Notes under the pieces: model-generated
Databases searched by the model: none
What the model saw: only the letters and a program-made list of their open reading frames with translations
What the model was told of the DNA's origin: nothing
Origin: Sulfobacillus thermotolerans
Lineage (GTDB): Bacteria > Bacillota > Sulfobacillia > Sulfobacillales > Sulfobacillaceae
DNA: 64,000 nucleotides
Direction of reading: 5' to 3'
Assembly (NCBI GenBank): GCA_002951815.1
Contig: CP019454.1
Coordinates: 310,001 to 374,000, forward strand
Made by a program: the position numbers and the translations under genes
Shown here: in pieces, positions 53,788 to 62,682 of the stretch
How the letters are laid out: the number at the start of each line of letters is the position of its first letter
Position numbering within the stretch: position 1 is the stretch's first letter

Positions 53788-54772
53788 CTTGTCATGGATG
53801 CTTTTAGGCGTGGAAATGGTCTCTCACAACCTATGGATGGTCGGTATCGCGGGATTATTTTACTTGGCCGTGGGAATTCCCGGGCGTGCTCGTATGCGCA
53901 CGGCAGGGGTAGCGGGTCTTGCGCTTAGCGCTGTGGTGCTAGGGCACTGGGTGGGCGTTTTGGTGGTGGGGGGGATTTTAGGGATTCAGCGGGTAAGATA
54001 TCTGGGGCGTTATGTTGTGGCGTTGGTGGCATGGACGATTTTAGCCTGGCAATACCGTCTCGTAGGCCAAATAGGGCTATTGCTGGTCGCTGGGGGTGGG
54101 CTATTAGTCTTGCTGCCTTGGCCTCAATCGACGTGGCAAACGGCTCTGCGTATTGTCGGTGGGGCGTGGGCCTTGGCAATGCTAGGAGCGGGCATGTTAT
54201 GGGTTATCCCTTGGACTGTTTTGGTGGCCAATACGTTGGGATGGGTGGGGGCAGGCGCTGCAGGTCTTCTATTGTGGCTTGTGCCCCATCTTCATCGCAA
54301 AGAGACCGCAACGCGTCATATCACTCACCCTTTCACCCGACCTTGGCTAACCCATGCAACCCGCGCCGATATGTCGGGGGTTGTGGTAATGATCGCTCTG
54401 CTTTTACTCATGGGGATAGTGCTCTTAGCATGGCGACTGCGATTGAAAAGCCATCCGGTATCTTCCGTTTCTAAGACATCAGATATGGTGGTGATAGAGT
54501 CATTACCCAAAGGTCCACCAATACCTAGACCGGCGCGGTTAACGCCCGTGCGGCACGTGGTATCCCGAGGATTGCGACAAGCGGCACAGCACCACCAAGG
54601 CAAACGCCAGGGAGAAACCCTGCGTCAATGGTTGACCGCGAAAGGGTTTGGAGAATGGGGAAGAACGATAGCGGAGATTTATGAACAGGTGCGCTATGGC
54701 ATGGAGGATGATACGAAAACGCGCGCCAATGAGGTGCAGCGGCTTTGGCGGAAAGTCACGAGGCCTAGGTAA
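53759..54772 (+). CDS. Integral membrane protein of the MoxR-DUF58 unit
   Basis: About 337 aa with eight or so membrane segments in residues 1-190 and one near 220-240, then a cytosolic C-terminal region with ETLRQWLTAKGFGEWGRTIAEIYEQVRYGMEDDTKT, resembling the DUF4129 tail of transglutaminase-like MoxR partners. The transglutaminase domain itself is missing. ATG 53759 is 8 nt after AGGAGG and overlaps the DUF58 gene by 29 nt. A 236-nt A+T-rich gap follows. Confidence 0.65.
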   Translation: MRRVLAAGVDLSWMLLGVEMVSHNLWMVGIAGLFYLAVGIPGRARMRTAGVAGLALSAVVLGHWVGVLVVGGILGIQRVRYLGRYVVALVAWTILAWQYRLVGQIGLLLVAGGGLLVLLPWPQSTWQTALRIVGGAWALAMLGAGMLWVIPWTVLVANTLGWVGAGAAGLLLWLVPHLHRKETATRHITHPFTRPWLTHATRADMSGVVVMIALLLLMGIVLLAWRLRLKSHPVSSVSKTSDMVVIESLPKGPPIPRPARLTPVRHVVSRGLRQAAQHHQGKRQGETLRQWLTAKGFGEWGRTIAEIYEQVRYGMEDDTKTRANEVQRLWRKVTRPR

Positions 54773-54954
54773 TCCTAACTGGTTATTGAGAAACTCAAAA
54801 ATGTCTAGAGCGCAACGCATTAAGTAGACAATACAACCGAGATATCTAGCCCGGGAGAAGCATATAAAAATCCAATAGGGTTGCAAATAATTTGACATGG
54901 TTCCGATAAAATAAAAAACTATTTTGAACTAATAGTCTGCGTATTCATATATCG

Positions 54955-54963
54955 TGGTAAAAT
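54955..54963 (+). promoter_or_regulatory. Probable promoter of the sulfur operon (extended -10)
   Basis: TGGTAAAAT, 46 nt before the DsrE start, in an unusually A+T-rich stretch (54773-55008). The -35 is weak. It resembles the ftsH and dus elements. Confidence 0.45.
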
Positions 54964-55008
54964 AAAAATCGCAATCCAAGCACTTACCCTACTTTGGGAG
55001 GCACTGTG

Positions 55009-55407
55009 ATGGCCGAGGAAACAATAAATCTTATGGTTCTTTCTGGTGAGTACAGCCGGTTGCACGCGGCTGCCATGCTTAGTGTGGTGGCAAGCAGTTA
55101 TGGGAAGCCCGTCAACGTGTTTGTCTCGATGGAGGCATTGCCCGCTTTTCATAAAGATCCCAATATCGCTGGGTCCGCGCTGGTTAAAGGGCCAGTTGCC
55201 CAAAAAATTGCAGCATCTGGTGGACAAGACTTTATAGAATTATTTCAACAAGCAAAAGACTTTGGCGAGGTTAAGCTATATGCCTGTGGACTGGTGATGG
55301 ATTTATATCATTGGACGCTAGGTGAGATGCATCCCGTTTTTGATGAGGTGATGGGGGTGGCGGGCTTTTTGGCTAAAGCCGAAGGGCAGCCGACATTGAC
55401 GTTTTAA
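55009..55407 (+). CDS. DsrE-family protein
   Basis: 132 aa. The DsrE fold is indicated by LMVLSGEYSRLHAAAMLSVVASSYGKPVNVFVS and the conserved Cys in VKLYACGLVMDL (C93), the position that carries sulfane sulfur in DsrE/TusD-type proteins. It should shuttle persulfide sulfur in the cytosol. ATG 55009 is 7 nt after GGGAGG. First of four genes with TusA and SQR. Confidence 0.85.
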   Translation: MAEETINLMVLSGEYSRLHAAAMLSVVASSYGKPVNVFVSMEALPAFHKDPNIAGSALVKGPVAQKIAASGGQDFIELFQQAKDFGEVKLYACGLVMDLYHWTLGEMHPVFDEVMGVAGFLAKAEGQPTLTF

Positions 55408-55492
55408 CGATGTGGCCTATGTATGGGGATACTCGCCGTTTTAATGGTTGATCCCGAGAGATCTCTTTAGAGAAAGGCAGGTTGAGCAGATC

Positions 55493-55723
55493 GTGGATGA
55501 TATTAAAGTGATTGATGCGCGCGGATCGTTCTGCCCAGGGCCGCTTATGGAATTGATTAAGGGCATTCGTCAGGAAGCTGTTGGTACCGTGTTTGAGATC
55601 TGGTCGTCGGATGCAGGCAGCGCGAAAGATATTCCCGAATGGGTGGCGCGTGCAGGTCATGAAGTTGTGCAAAATCGCGAAGAAGACGGCATTTATAAGG
55701 TGCAAGTCAAAAAAGTCCGATAA
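55493..55723 (+). CDS. TusA-family sulfurtransferase
   Basis: 76 aa. The CPxP motif FCPGPLMELIKGI (Cys14) accepts sulfane sulfur. The downstream part SDAGSAKDIPEWVARAGHE fits the SirA/TusA fold. It would take sulfur from or give it to the DsrE protein. GTG 55493 lies after an AAAGGCAGG site; a TTG at 55448 is an alternative longer start. Confidence 0.87.
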   Translation: MDDIKVIDARGSFCPGPLMELIKGIRQEAVGTVFEIWSSDAGSAKDIPEWVARAGHEVVQNREEDGIYKVQVKKVR

Positions 55724-55765
55724 AAGGTTTCATATTATCTATTGCAAAAGGGAGGACGTCGGAAG

Positions 55766-56905
55766 ATGCAGCGAATCGTGATTCTTGGAGGCGGAGTCGG
55801 CGGCACCATTGTCGCCAATCAAGTCGCACGGCAAATGGGCACCGAGCTTCGTACAGGGGCATTAGACATTACGGTTATTTCAGAATCCGCACAGCATGTT
55901 TACCAACCGATGTTTTTATACATTGCCTTTGACCAAGTGGTGCCCGCCGAAGCTCAAAAACCCGAACGTGACATCTTAGATCGGCATGTGCATTTGAAAG
56001 TGGGCAATGCGGAACGAATAGACCGTGAAGCCCAAGCTGTGATTATGCAAGATGGCGAGAAAATCTCCTACGATTATCTTGTGATTGCAACAGGCAGCCG
56101 GCCGGCCCCGGAAACGATTCCCGGATTGACCGAAGGAGGGCATATTTTTTACACCGAAGAGGGGGCCCTTAAATTACGCGAAGCGTTGCACAATTTTCAA
56201 GGGGGCCGCATTGTGGTGACTGTTGGTGTACCACACAAATGCCCGGTAGCCCCACTTGAATTCACATTTATGGTGCAGGAATGGATGAAAGCGCGTGGTT
56301 TAGGTGACAAAACGGAATTGGTTTATACGTATCCCATTGGCCGCATCCATTCCCTTGAACCCGTTGCAAACTGGGCCACACCCGTGTTTGCGGAGCGGGG
56401 CATCGAATCTCATATCTATTTCAATCCGGAAAATGTGGATCCCGCGAAGCGCACAATCACCAGCTTAGAAGGAGAAACGCTGAATTATGACCTTCTTGTT
56501 GCGATCCCACCCCATCGCGGTCAGGACATTATTAGCCGCTCGGAATTGGGCGATGCGGGCAATTGGATTCCAACCGACCGCTACTCATTGCGGATGGAAG
56601 GTGCGGACAATATCTTTGTGTTGGGAGATGCCACTAATCTTCCCATTAGTAAAGCAGGTTCCACGGCGCATTTTGAGGCAGACGTCGTGGCGGCCAATCT
56701 CGTCAATTTGCTACGGGGTGGCTTAGGTTCCGTTCGCTATGACGGCAAAGTCTTTTGTTTCATTGAAACTGGCTTGAAGAATGCGACCTACATTCAGTTT
56801 GACTATGCGCATCCGCCCAAACCCCAAGAACCGACCGAGATGATTCATATGTTCAAGCTCGCCTATAACCGCATGTATTGGCTCACCCCAGCAGGTGTTC
56901 TATAA
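55766..56905 (+). CDS. Sulfide:quinone oxidoreductase-like flavoprotein
   Basis: 379 aa. FAD site IVILGGGVGGTIVANQVA, ATG motif YLVIATGSRP and C-terminal FVLGDATNLPISKAGSTAHFEA. Two Cys at about 159 (GVPHKCPVAPLEF) and 331 (VFCFIETG) are placed as the redox pair of SQRs that use only two cysteines. It oxidises sulfide to polysulfide and passes electrons to quinone at the membrane. ATG 55766 follows GGGAGG. The neighbours DsrE and TusA would handle the sulfur product. Confidence 0.87.
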   Translation: MQRIVILGGGVGGTIVANQVARQMGTELRTGALDITVISESAQHVYQPMFLYIAFDQVVPAEAQKPERDILDRHVHLKVGNAERIDREAQAVIMQDGEKISYDYLVIATGSRPAPETIPGLTEGGHIFYTEEGALKLREALHNFQGGRIVVTVGVPHKCPVAPLEFTFMVQEWMKARGLGDKTELVYTYPIGRIHSLEPVANWATPVFAERGIESHIYFNPENVDPAKRTITSLEGETLNYDLLVAIPPHRGQDIISRSELGDAGNWIPTDRYSLRMEGADNIFVLGDATNLPISKAGSTAHFEADVVAANLVNLLRGGLGSVRYDGKVFCFIETGLKNATYIQFDYAHPPKPQEPTEMIHMFKLAYNRMYWLTPAGVL

Positions 56906-56941
56906 GGTGCCGGGCAGAGAATACAGAAAGGACGTAAGCGT

Positions 56942-57949
56942 ATGGCTGCCATTGAAGTTTCGGAAGAAACCCTAGGAGAATGGAAAGCGCTGCTCACGGC
57001 GTTTCGTGACAGTGCGACGCCGCAGATGGCGGAGCGGATTGGAACGATGTTGAGTACGGTTGGAGAATTGGCGGCCAAGGCGCAAGATCCGGCTGCTGGC
57101 CGCACGGTGGATACAATCTTAGAGCATGAAGCCGTCATTCAGTCGACATTGGTGCAGTTGGCGCGCTGGCATCAAGATGGCACGTGGGACGCGTTGGTGG
57201 AGCTTGCTTCGCTGGCCGCAGCTTTTAAAGCGTCGGCGACGCCGCCTATGGCGGAGCGGGTTGGCTCTTTACTGTCCAATATGGGAGAACTCACGGCACT
57301 GGCTGCGAGTGACGAGGCGAAAAAGGCGGCCCAGGAGCTGATCGAGCGGGCGCCGTCGCTTACGCAAGCGGCTCTTCAGCTAGATGTGTGGCAGCATGAC
57401 GGCACATGGGATGCAATTAAGGAGTTTACGGCATTGCTGACGGCTGTGAAAAGTTCTGCCAGTCCTGCGATGGCTGAGCGCGTTGCCTCGTTATTGTCGT
57501 CGCTGGGCTCTTTGGCCGCCAGGGCATCAGAACCTGAAACCGTCTCAGCGCTCAATTTTGTGCTGGATAATCAAAATGCCATGATGAGTTTGTTTCAACA
57601 GATGGTGTCATGGCAACATGATGGCACATGGGCCGCTATTGTGGACTTTTCCTCTTTAATCAGTGCTGTGCGTGACTCGGCCACAACGCAAATGGTGGAG
57701 CGTGTGTCCGGCATCGTCGTGGAAGCGTCGCGAGCGCTTGACGGAGCTATCCGTTCAGGATTGTTAGACTTAGGACTCAAAATTATGGATGCTGCCGCCA
57801 GTGCCGTAGAGGAAGCCAAGGCGGATCCGCAGAAAATGACGGCAATGGGACTGTTGCGTGCACTTAAAGACCCTGATGTCCAAGTGGGCGTGAAGATGAT
57901 TATTAACGTACTGAAAAAAGTGCCGCACATCATGGAAGGGGTCAGCTAA
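56942..57949 (+). CDS. DUF1641-like protein built of four 74-residue repeats
   Basis: 335 aa. The motif SATPxMAER(I/V) occurs at residues 24-33, 98-107, 172-181 and, diverged, 246-255, and W(H/Q)xDGTW at 76, 150 and 224: an exact 74-residue period. The units are helical and hydrophobic. It resembles DUF1641 helical proteins found next to sulfur and formate oxidoreductases. The RBS is AGAAAGGACGT. It is the fourth gene of the sulfur unit, 36 nt after the SQR gene, and could anchor or scaffold it. This is inference. Confidence 0.75.
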   Translation: MAAIEVSEETLGEWKALLTAFRDSATPQMAERIGTMLSTVGELAAKAQDPAAGRTVDTILEHEAVIQSTLVQLARWHQDGTWDALVELASLAAAFKASATPPMAERVGSLLSNMGELTALAASDEAKKAAQELIERAPSLTQAALQLDVWQHDGTWDAIKEFTALLTAVKSSASPAMAERVASLLSSLGSLAARASEPETVSALNFVLDNQNAMMSLFQQMVSWQHDGTWAAIVDFSSLISAVRDSATTQMVERVSGIVVEASRALDGAIRSGLLDLGLKIMDAAASAVEEAKADPQKMTAMGLLRALKDPDVQVGVKMIINVLKKVPHIMEGVS

Positions 57950-58087
57950 CCGCATACCTTTTTAAAGAAGTGGGGAGCGGCCAAACATGCCCTTCCGGAC
58001 GCCTGTTTTGTAAGTGAGTTCCTCGTCAGTCTGCTACGAATGGTTTTTTGCCCACTCGTGGCGCTGATTGGAGAGGGACTCATTTTG

Positions 58088-58600
58088 TCATGGCCGATTA
58101 TTGTCTGGCGCGTTTCTTTCATTGGAGCAGTTTTGATATTCGCGAACCGATTCGCTGAGCTTTTGGAGGTAATAGGCGAGGCGCGCACGCTCACCTTCGG
58201 GCCAGTCGTCCAAGATGTCCTTATAGACTTCCAGACGGGCGCTTTTCATCAATTTAAATTGATCTCGACCATATTGCGTGGCCTGAACGCGGTGTACCCG
58301 GGAATTATGAGGTTCTGGGACGCGTTCTAAGAGGCCTTTGGCCTCCATGGCGGAGACTTGGCGACTCATGGTCGACAAATCGACTTTGAGCTCGCCCGCC
58401 AAATCTTGCACAGCAGGCGGATCAGGGTGACTTAGTACTTCGTGCAAAATTAAGTAAGCGGAACGGTCCAATGCTGCGATGCGCGGGTCACGGGGATGCG
58501 CTGCGGTCACAAGCCGGACCAAAGCGGCTACGGCATATTCCACCTGCGCTACGCTATCGTCATGAATACGGCATTGCCCCTTTACGGATCTTAACGACAT
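58088..58600 (-). CDS. MarR-family transcriptional regulator
   Basis: 170 aa. The winged HTH has ALDRSAYLILHEVLSHPDPPAVQDLAGELKVDLSTMSRQVSAMEAKGLLER, where the recognition helix is STMSRQVSAME, and the wing PHNSRVHRVQATQYG. Dimerisation helices flank it. It probably represses the divergent MFS gene through the duplicated operator at 58618-58663 and itself by the same site. The ATG at 58600 has only a weak AGGATGG site. Confidence 0.9.
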   Translation of the reverse strand: MSLRSVKGQCRIHDDSVAQVEYAVAALVRLVTAAHPRDPRIAALDRSAYLILHEVLSHPDPPAVQDLAGELKVDLSTMSRQVSAMEAKGLLERVPEPHNSRVHRVQATQYGRDQFKLMKSARLEVYKDILDDWPEGERARLAYYLQKLSESVREYQNCSNERNAPDNNRP

Positions 58601-58617
58601 CCATCCTAGCCATGAAC

Positions 58618-58663
58618 GTTAACTTGTATGATACAACAACGATATTGTATCATACAAGTTAAC
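58618..58663. promoter_or_regulatory. Duplicated MarR operator, 19-bp perfect inverted repeat
   Basis: GTTAACTTGTATGATACAA (58618-58636) is repeated as its exact reverse complement at 58645-58663, with 8 nt between. Each arm contains its own 13-nt palindrome, TTGTAT-n-ATACAA, centres 58630 and 58651: 21 bp, two helical turns apart. It fills the gap between marR and the MFS gene and overlaps both promoters. Confidence 0.9.
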
Positions 58664-58681
58664 GCATAAGGAGGAATTTCA

Positions 58682-59863
58682 ATGAAACATTATCCGTCTG
58701 CCGTGTGGGCGACGGCGTTTGCGACATTTGTGGCGTTTATGGGCATTGGGGTGGTCGATCCGATTTTGCCGTTGATTGGACGGGCTATGGGAGCAACCCC
58801 GTCTCAGGTGGAATGGCTGTTTACGAGCTACATTGCGGTCATGGCGTTGACCATGCTGATTTCTGGCGTGTTAGGTACCCGCTTGGGGGGTAAACGCACG
58901 ATGATGCTGGGATTGGGAATGGTTGTTGTCTTTGCCACCTGTTCAGGGTTGTCCCCGTCTATCCCGATTTTAGCGATATTTCGCGGGGGCTGGGGCCTTG
59001 GCAATGCCTTCTTCACATCCACAGCCTTGTCCATTATTGTAGGATTGTCGACGGGCGGCATGGGGCCGGCAATTACCTTATATGAAGCCGCCTTAGGACT
59101 GGGAATTGCGTCGGGTCCCTTACTGGGTGGAGCGCTCGGCAGCCTCAATTGGCGGGATCCCTTTTTCGGGACGGCGTCGTTGATGGCTATTGCCTTTTTG
59201 GCGACGTGGACTTTGGTTAAAGAGCCGCCAGCAAAAGAGGTGCCAAGGACTGCGCGGGATATTTTTCGGGCGTTGGGTGACCGCGCGATTTTAACGAATG
59301 CATTGATTGGGTTGAGCTATAGCTATGCCTTCTTTACTATTTTAGCCTATTCACCGCTCACGTTAGGCCGGCTAAAAGCGATTACCTTGGGATATACCTA
59401 CTTTTTCTGGGGAATATTGGTGGCATTTTCATCCGTGGTGGTGGTGAACTGGCTACTACGCCGCATGAAGCCGGTGACGATATTATCCTTAAATTTGCCG
59501 TTTATTGTGATTCTCTTTGTATTAGCAGGAATTCTGCCTGGTTATGCACTGTTGTACATTGTGGTGATTACAGGGTTTTTTTGCGGCATCGCCAACGCGT
59601 TGTTTACGACGCTGGCCATGGAGATATCCCCTTACTCAAGGTCCATTTCTTCGGGAGCCTATAATTTTCTGCGGTGGGCTGGAGCGGCAGTGGCTCCGAT
59701 CTTGTCCGGATTAATCGGACAGCATTTCGGGATGACGGTACCGTTTTTTGTATCGGCTGGCATTTTATGCATCGGAATCATTGCCTTATTAAGCCAGGGC
59801 CACGTCCTGACTACAGCGCTTGAGCGCCATAGCACAATGGGGGAAGTGGCGAGTCAAGGATAG
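58682..59863 (+). CDS. MFS drug-resistance-type transporter
   Basis: 393 aa, twelve membrane segments. DHA1-like signatures: WLFTSYIAVMALTMLISGVLGTRLGGKRTMM (motif A) and GGWGLGNAFFTSTALSIIVG (motif C-like). It probably exports a small toxic compound that is also the effector of the divergent MarR protein. ATG 8 nt after AAGGAGG. It ends before the hairpins at 59876. Confidence 0.9.
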   Translation: MKHYPSAVWATAFATFVAFMGIGVVDPILPLIGRAMGATPSQVEWLFTSYIAVMALTMLISGVLGTRLGGKRTMMLGLGMVVVFATCSGLSPSIPILAIFRGGWGLGNAFFTSTALSIIVGLSTGGMGPAITLYEAALGLGIASGPLLGGALGSLNWRDPFFGTASLMAIAFLATWTLVKEPPAKEVPRTARDIFRALGDRAILTNALIGLSYSYAFFTILAYSPLTLGRLKAITLGYTYFFWGILVAFSSVVVVNWLLRRMKPVTILSLNLPFIVILFVLAGILPGYALLYIVVITGFFCGIANALFTTLAMEISPYSRSISSGAYNFLRWAGAAVAPILSGLIGQHFGMTVPFFVSAGILCIGIIALLSQGHVLTTALERHSTMGEVASQG

Positions 59864-59875
59864 GGTTGGTGGGTT

Positions 59876-59897
59876 AAAAGCGGTGTGCTTTTTTCTT
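59876..59897 (+). terminator. Terminator after the MFS gene
   Basis: AAAAGC/GCTTTT with a 5-nt loop, then TTCTT. Downstream, an 11-bp perfect stem AGGGGATTGCT/AGCAATCCCCT (59901-59930) adds a second hairpin without U-run. The remaining sequence to 60096 shows no other feature. Confidence 0.6.
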
Positions 59898-60096
59898 AAT
59901 AGGGGATTGCTTATTCATGAGCAATCCCCTAGTGTTCGTTAAAAGGGAGAAGTTGCTTGCACCAAGCAGAGAAAAAAGGTTGAAACCTAGGGTAAGTGTT
60001 TTATGGGTCTCGGGCGTGCAGCGTTGACCTTTGGTTTCGCCACGCCATATCTTTGGAGCGAGCTGGGAATGCTACAGGAAAATAGGAGGCGATATG

Positions 60097-60921
60097 ATGG
60101 ACAAGTCGTTGGTCGCCTGGGTGATGAGTCCCGTCGTGATGGCAGGACTTCTGATAGGTGTGCCCCCAGCCCATGCCCAATGGGTCGCGGAAAACAGCCG
60201 TGGCGTTGTTACGGTTCCTAATTACCCCGGCAGTGTCAAAACGTCAGCACATTTAGGGAATTCTCCCTTTGGATTTCCTACTGCCGGCGGTGTCCAGGAA
60301 TTTATGTCCACGGCCTACCGAGTGCCGACGTCTACCGCAACGGCGGAAAGATGGTTTACCCGCGCTTTGGAGCAACGAGGCTACCGGGTGTTAAGCAAGG
60401 CGGAAAGTAGCGATGGAAACGTATCGGATACCATTCAAGCGATAGAGTTTGGCCAGGGTATCCAAAACAATCAGGAAATTGCCTTGAACTTTCGCCCAGT
60501 AGGGCCTCATGCGTGTTTCATGGCCTATGAAACCCTATCCTATACGCCGCCAACTCGCCCGGCATCGACCAAAATTCTTAACCCGCAAGAGATTGCGGAC
60601 ATTCGGGTCGTCTATCATCCGTGGCGCTACGGCGCTTCCGCGCAGCATTTTGTTCTGCGTCAACGGAAAAAAATTAACCAAATCGTTCGCATTTTGAATG
60701 CATTGCCTCCAAGCAGTCCTTTTATGGAAGGGTGTGCGGATGATTTTGGACAAGGAGCCACGCTGACAATTGATTTTATTCACCAGCCAGCGTGGGTGAT
60801 TCAAGACAATGCGGCCTGTGAGACGGTTTCGGTTCCCGGTGCGCCTCCGCTAACCGATACGGCGGGGCGGCTTTATCATGCTCTAGGCGTCGATGCTGCC
60901 GAAGTGTTCCACAAAACGTGA
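60097..60921 (+). CDS. Secreted protein of unknown function
   Basis: About 274 aa. A signal peptide (DKSLVAWVMSPVVMAGLLIGVPPAHA, cleavage before QWVAEN) is followed by a mixed alpha/beta protein. YRVPTSTATAERWFTRALEQRGYRV looks like a helical domain; later RVVYHPWRYGASAQHFVLRQRKKINQIVRILNALP. Three or four Cys in the mature part (HACFMAYE, EGCADDF, NAACETVS) could form disulfides. No family recognised. AGGAGG is 7 nt before ATG 60097; ATG 60094 is adjacent. Confidence 0.7.
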   Translation: MDKSLVAWVMSPVVMAGLLIGVPPAHAQWVAENSRGVVTVPNYPGSVKTSAHLGNSPFGFPTAGGVQEFMSTAYRVPTSTATAERWFTRALEQRGYRVLSKAESSDGNVSDTIQAIEFGQGIQNNQEIALNFRPVGPHACFMAYETLSYTPPTRPASTKILNPQEIADIRVVYHPWRYGASAQHFVLRQRKKINQIVRILNALPPSSPFMEGCADDFGQGATLTIDFIHQPAWVIQDNAACETVSVPGAPPLTDTAGRLYHALGVDAAEVFHKT

Positions 60922-60931
60922 TGCGCGGATC

Positions 60932-62206
60932 TTACGGGGACGCGGGACTTTTGACCTCGTATTGGGCCATGATGGTCGGAAATAAAATGACGTAACCGAG
61001 CTGCAGCCCAGCCGCAATTATGAAGGGCCAGACTAAGGATCCCATGTTGATGAACCAGCCTCCCACGGCTGGACCCACAGCGGCGGGAAGGCTCCAGGAG
61101 ACGGCGTTTAAACTGCTGGCAAAGCCACGACGCTTATCGCGGACAAGCGAAAGGCTAAAGGCTTGCCGAGCGCCGACCGAGCCGCGATTGACAATTGAAC
61201 GGACCACATAGAGTACGGCCGCTATCGTAAAACTTGGCATAAAAGGAATCCCAATCAGGAGTACTACCCCAAGCAGGCGCGGAATCACGATAGAACGAAT
61301 AAGACCGATCGATTCGGATACCCGGCCGATGATGAGGGATGAGATGCCCGTAAGAAAAAATGTCAGTCCATAGACGGGCCCAATTTCGGCGGGGCCTACC
61401 CCGAATTTGACATTAAACCAGTATGGTAACAAAGGGGCGACGAGTCCGATGCCGAGGGCGTTGATCGTATTGACAATGGCAAGCAGTGTGAGCGCCCTGT
61501 TTTCGCGGCGATGAATGGCGTGTTCCTCGGGAACCCCGTCGGTCTTTGATGCAGACTCGGAAGGATGAGCATTATGCCGTGGGGATTCATGAATGCTGTA
61601 AATTTGGGCTAAGTTGATAAGGGCCATCAGCAAGTTCAGCAAGAATAGCGGCAAATAGGCCTGTGCGCCCCGTGCTCCCGGAATCATATGCGGCAATACT
61701 GCAGCCAACAGGGATCCAATTCCCATGCCCCAAAACTGTAGACCCGCATTAAAGCTGAACACAGAACCTCGGCGCGGTCCGGGAATGGATTGGGCGAGCC
61801 ATGCCTGTTCTGCCGGAGCGAAAGGACCGGATGATCCGTTGGCGCCGCGCCCAAACCCAAAAATTGCTGCGGTCACGACAATAATCCAGGCTGCGGGGTG
61901 GATAATGATGGCGGCCATGCCGACGGTCAGACCGATTTCATAGATGAGTAAGAAAAGACGGCGGCCGATGCGGTCGCTGACAATGCCCACCAAGAGGCTC
62001 AGAACCGCGCCAGATAGGCCACCCGCCATCAAGAGCAATCCCACGTCGACCGCACTCCAACCTCTTGCTTTGAGATAGAGGGTAAAGTCGACAGCGAGGG
62101 CACCTTGGGCGATACTCCGAAGAAAACGGGCCGCAATGAGGCGTTGGGCAACCGTGCCTAGAGAGTGCCAGCCTTTGCGTGTATAAGGAGAGGGAGCGCT
62201 GCTCAC
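60932..62206 (-). CDS. MFS transporter under MarR control
   Basis: 424 aa, twelve membrane segments; MFS motif A variant LLVGIVSDRIGRRLFLLIYE and an internal half-repeat SLIIGRVSESIGLIRSIVIPRLLG. A long cytosolic loop (about residues 205-235, rich in His and Glu) splits the halves. Probable efflux pump. Its ATG overlaps the upstream marR stop by 4 nt, so both are one operon. Confidence 0.88.
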   Translation of the reverse strand: MSSAPSPYTRKGWHSLGTVAQRLIAARFLRSIAQGALAVDFTLYLKARGWSAVDVGLLLMAGGLSGAVLSLLVGIVSDRIGRRLFLLIYEIGLTVGMAAIIIHPAAWIIVVTAAIFGFGRGANGSSGPFAPAEQAWLAQSIPGPRRGSVFSFNAGLQFWGMGIGSLLAAVLPHMIPGARGAQAYLPLFLLNLLMALINLAQIYSIHESPRHNAHPSESASKTDGVPEEHAIHRRENRALTLLAIVNTINALGIGLVAPLLPYWFNVKFGVGPAEIGPVYGLTFFLTGISSLIIGRVSESIGLIRSIVIPRLLGVVLLIGIPFMPSFTIAAVLYVVRSIVNRGSVGARQAFSLSLVRDKRRGFASSLNAVSWSLPAAVGPAVGGWFINMGSLVWPFIIAAGLQLGYVILFPTIMAQYEVKSPASP

Positions 62207-62631
62207 GATAGGGTCATCTTCTTTCCATAGGACATAGTCGGATCGGTAATCTTTTTGAGTAGAGTGAGAAGGTTTTCTTGCTCCTCCGGGCTTAAAGGTT
62301 TGAGCAAGCTTTGGACTCTCGTCAAGAAAGCCGCCTCTGCGATGTGCAGCACCTGCCGCCCGGTTTCGGTGAGGGTGACACAGACCGTTCGTTGGTCGCC
62401 TACAGGACTGTGACGTGCGACAATGCCTTCAGCTTGAAGTTTGTCAATCATTTGCGTTACACCTGGCGACGAGATGTTGAGACGCTCGGCTAATTCGGAA
62501 ATCGTGAGAGAGGAGTGCGTCAACTTTAATAGCAACCGCAACTTAGGGCGAGATAAAGTGCCGTATTGTCCGCCCAAAGCATCTTGCAGAGCGATGAGTG
62601 CCATGAGCATTTGGCGAGATTGTGGGTCCAT
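62203..62631 (-). CDS. MarR-family transcriptional regulator
   Basis: 142 aa. The winged HTH reads LTISELAERLNISSPGVTQMIDKLQAEGIVARHSPVGDQRTVCVTLTETG, a textbook MarR core with the wing DQRT. First gene of an operon with the MFS pump, expected to be autorepressed. ATG 62631 is 8 nt after AGGAGG; a longer ATG at 62664 lies outside the ribosome site. Confidence 0.92.
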   Translation of the reverse strand: MDPQSRQMLMALIALQDALGGQYGTLSRPKLRLLLKLTHSSLTISELAERLNISSPGVTQMIDKLQAEGIVARHSPVGDQRTVCVTLTETGRQVLHIAEAAFLTRVQSLLKPLSPEEQENLLTLLKKITDPTMSYGKKMTLS

Positions 62632-62671
62632 TGCACAAACCTCCTGAATATGAGGCGAGCACACTCATTTT

Positions 62672-62682
62672 AGTAACTTACT
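62672..62682. promoter_or_regulatory. Candidate MarR operator upstream of the marR-MFS operon
   Basis: AGTAA-c-TTACT, an 11-nt palindrome, lies just downstream of a minus-strand TATAAT (62684-62691 region), about 40 nt before the marR start. A site here would allow autorepression. The stretch 62700-62889 has no further clear feature. Confidence 0.5.
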
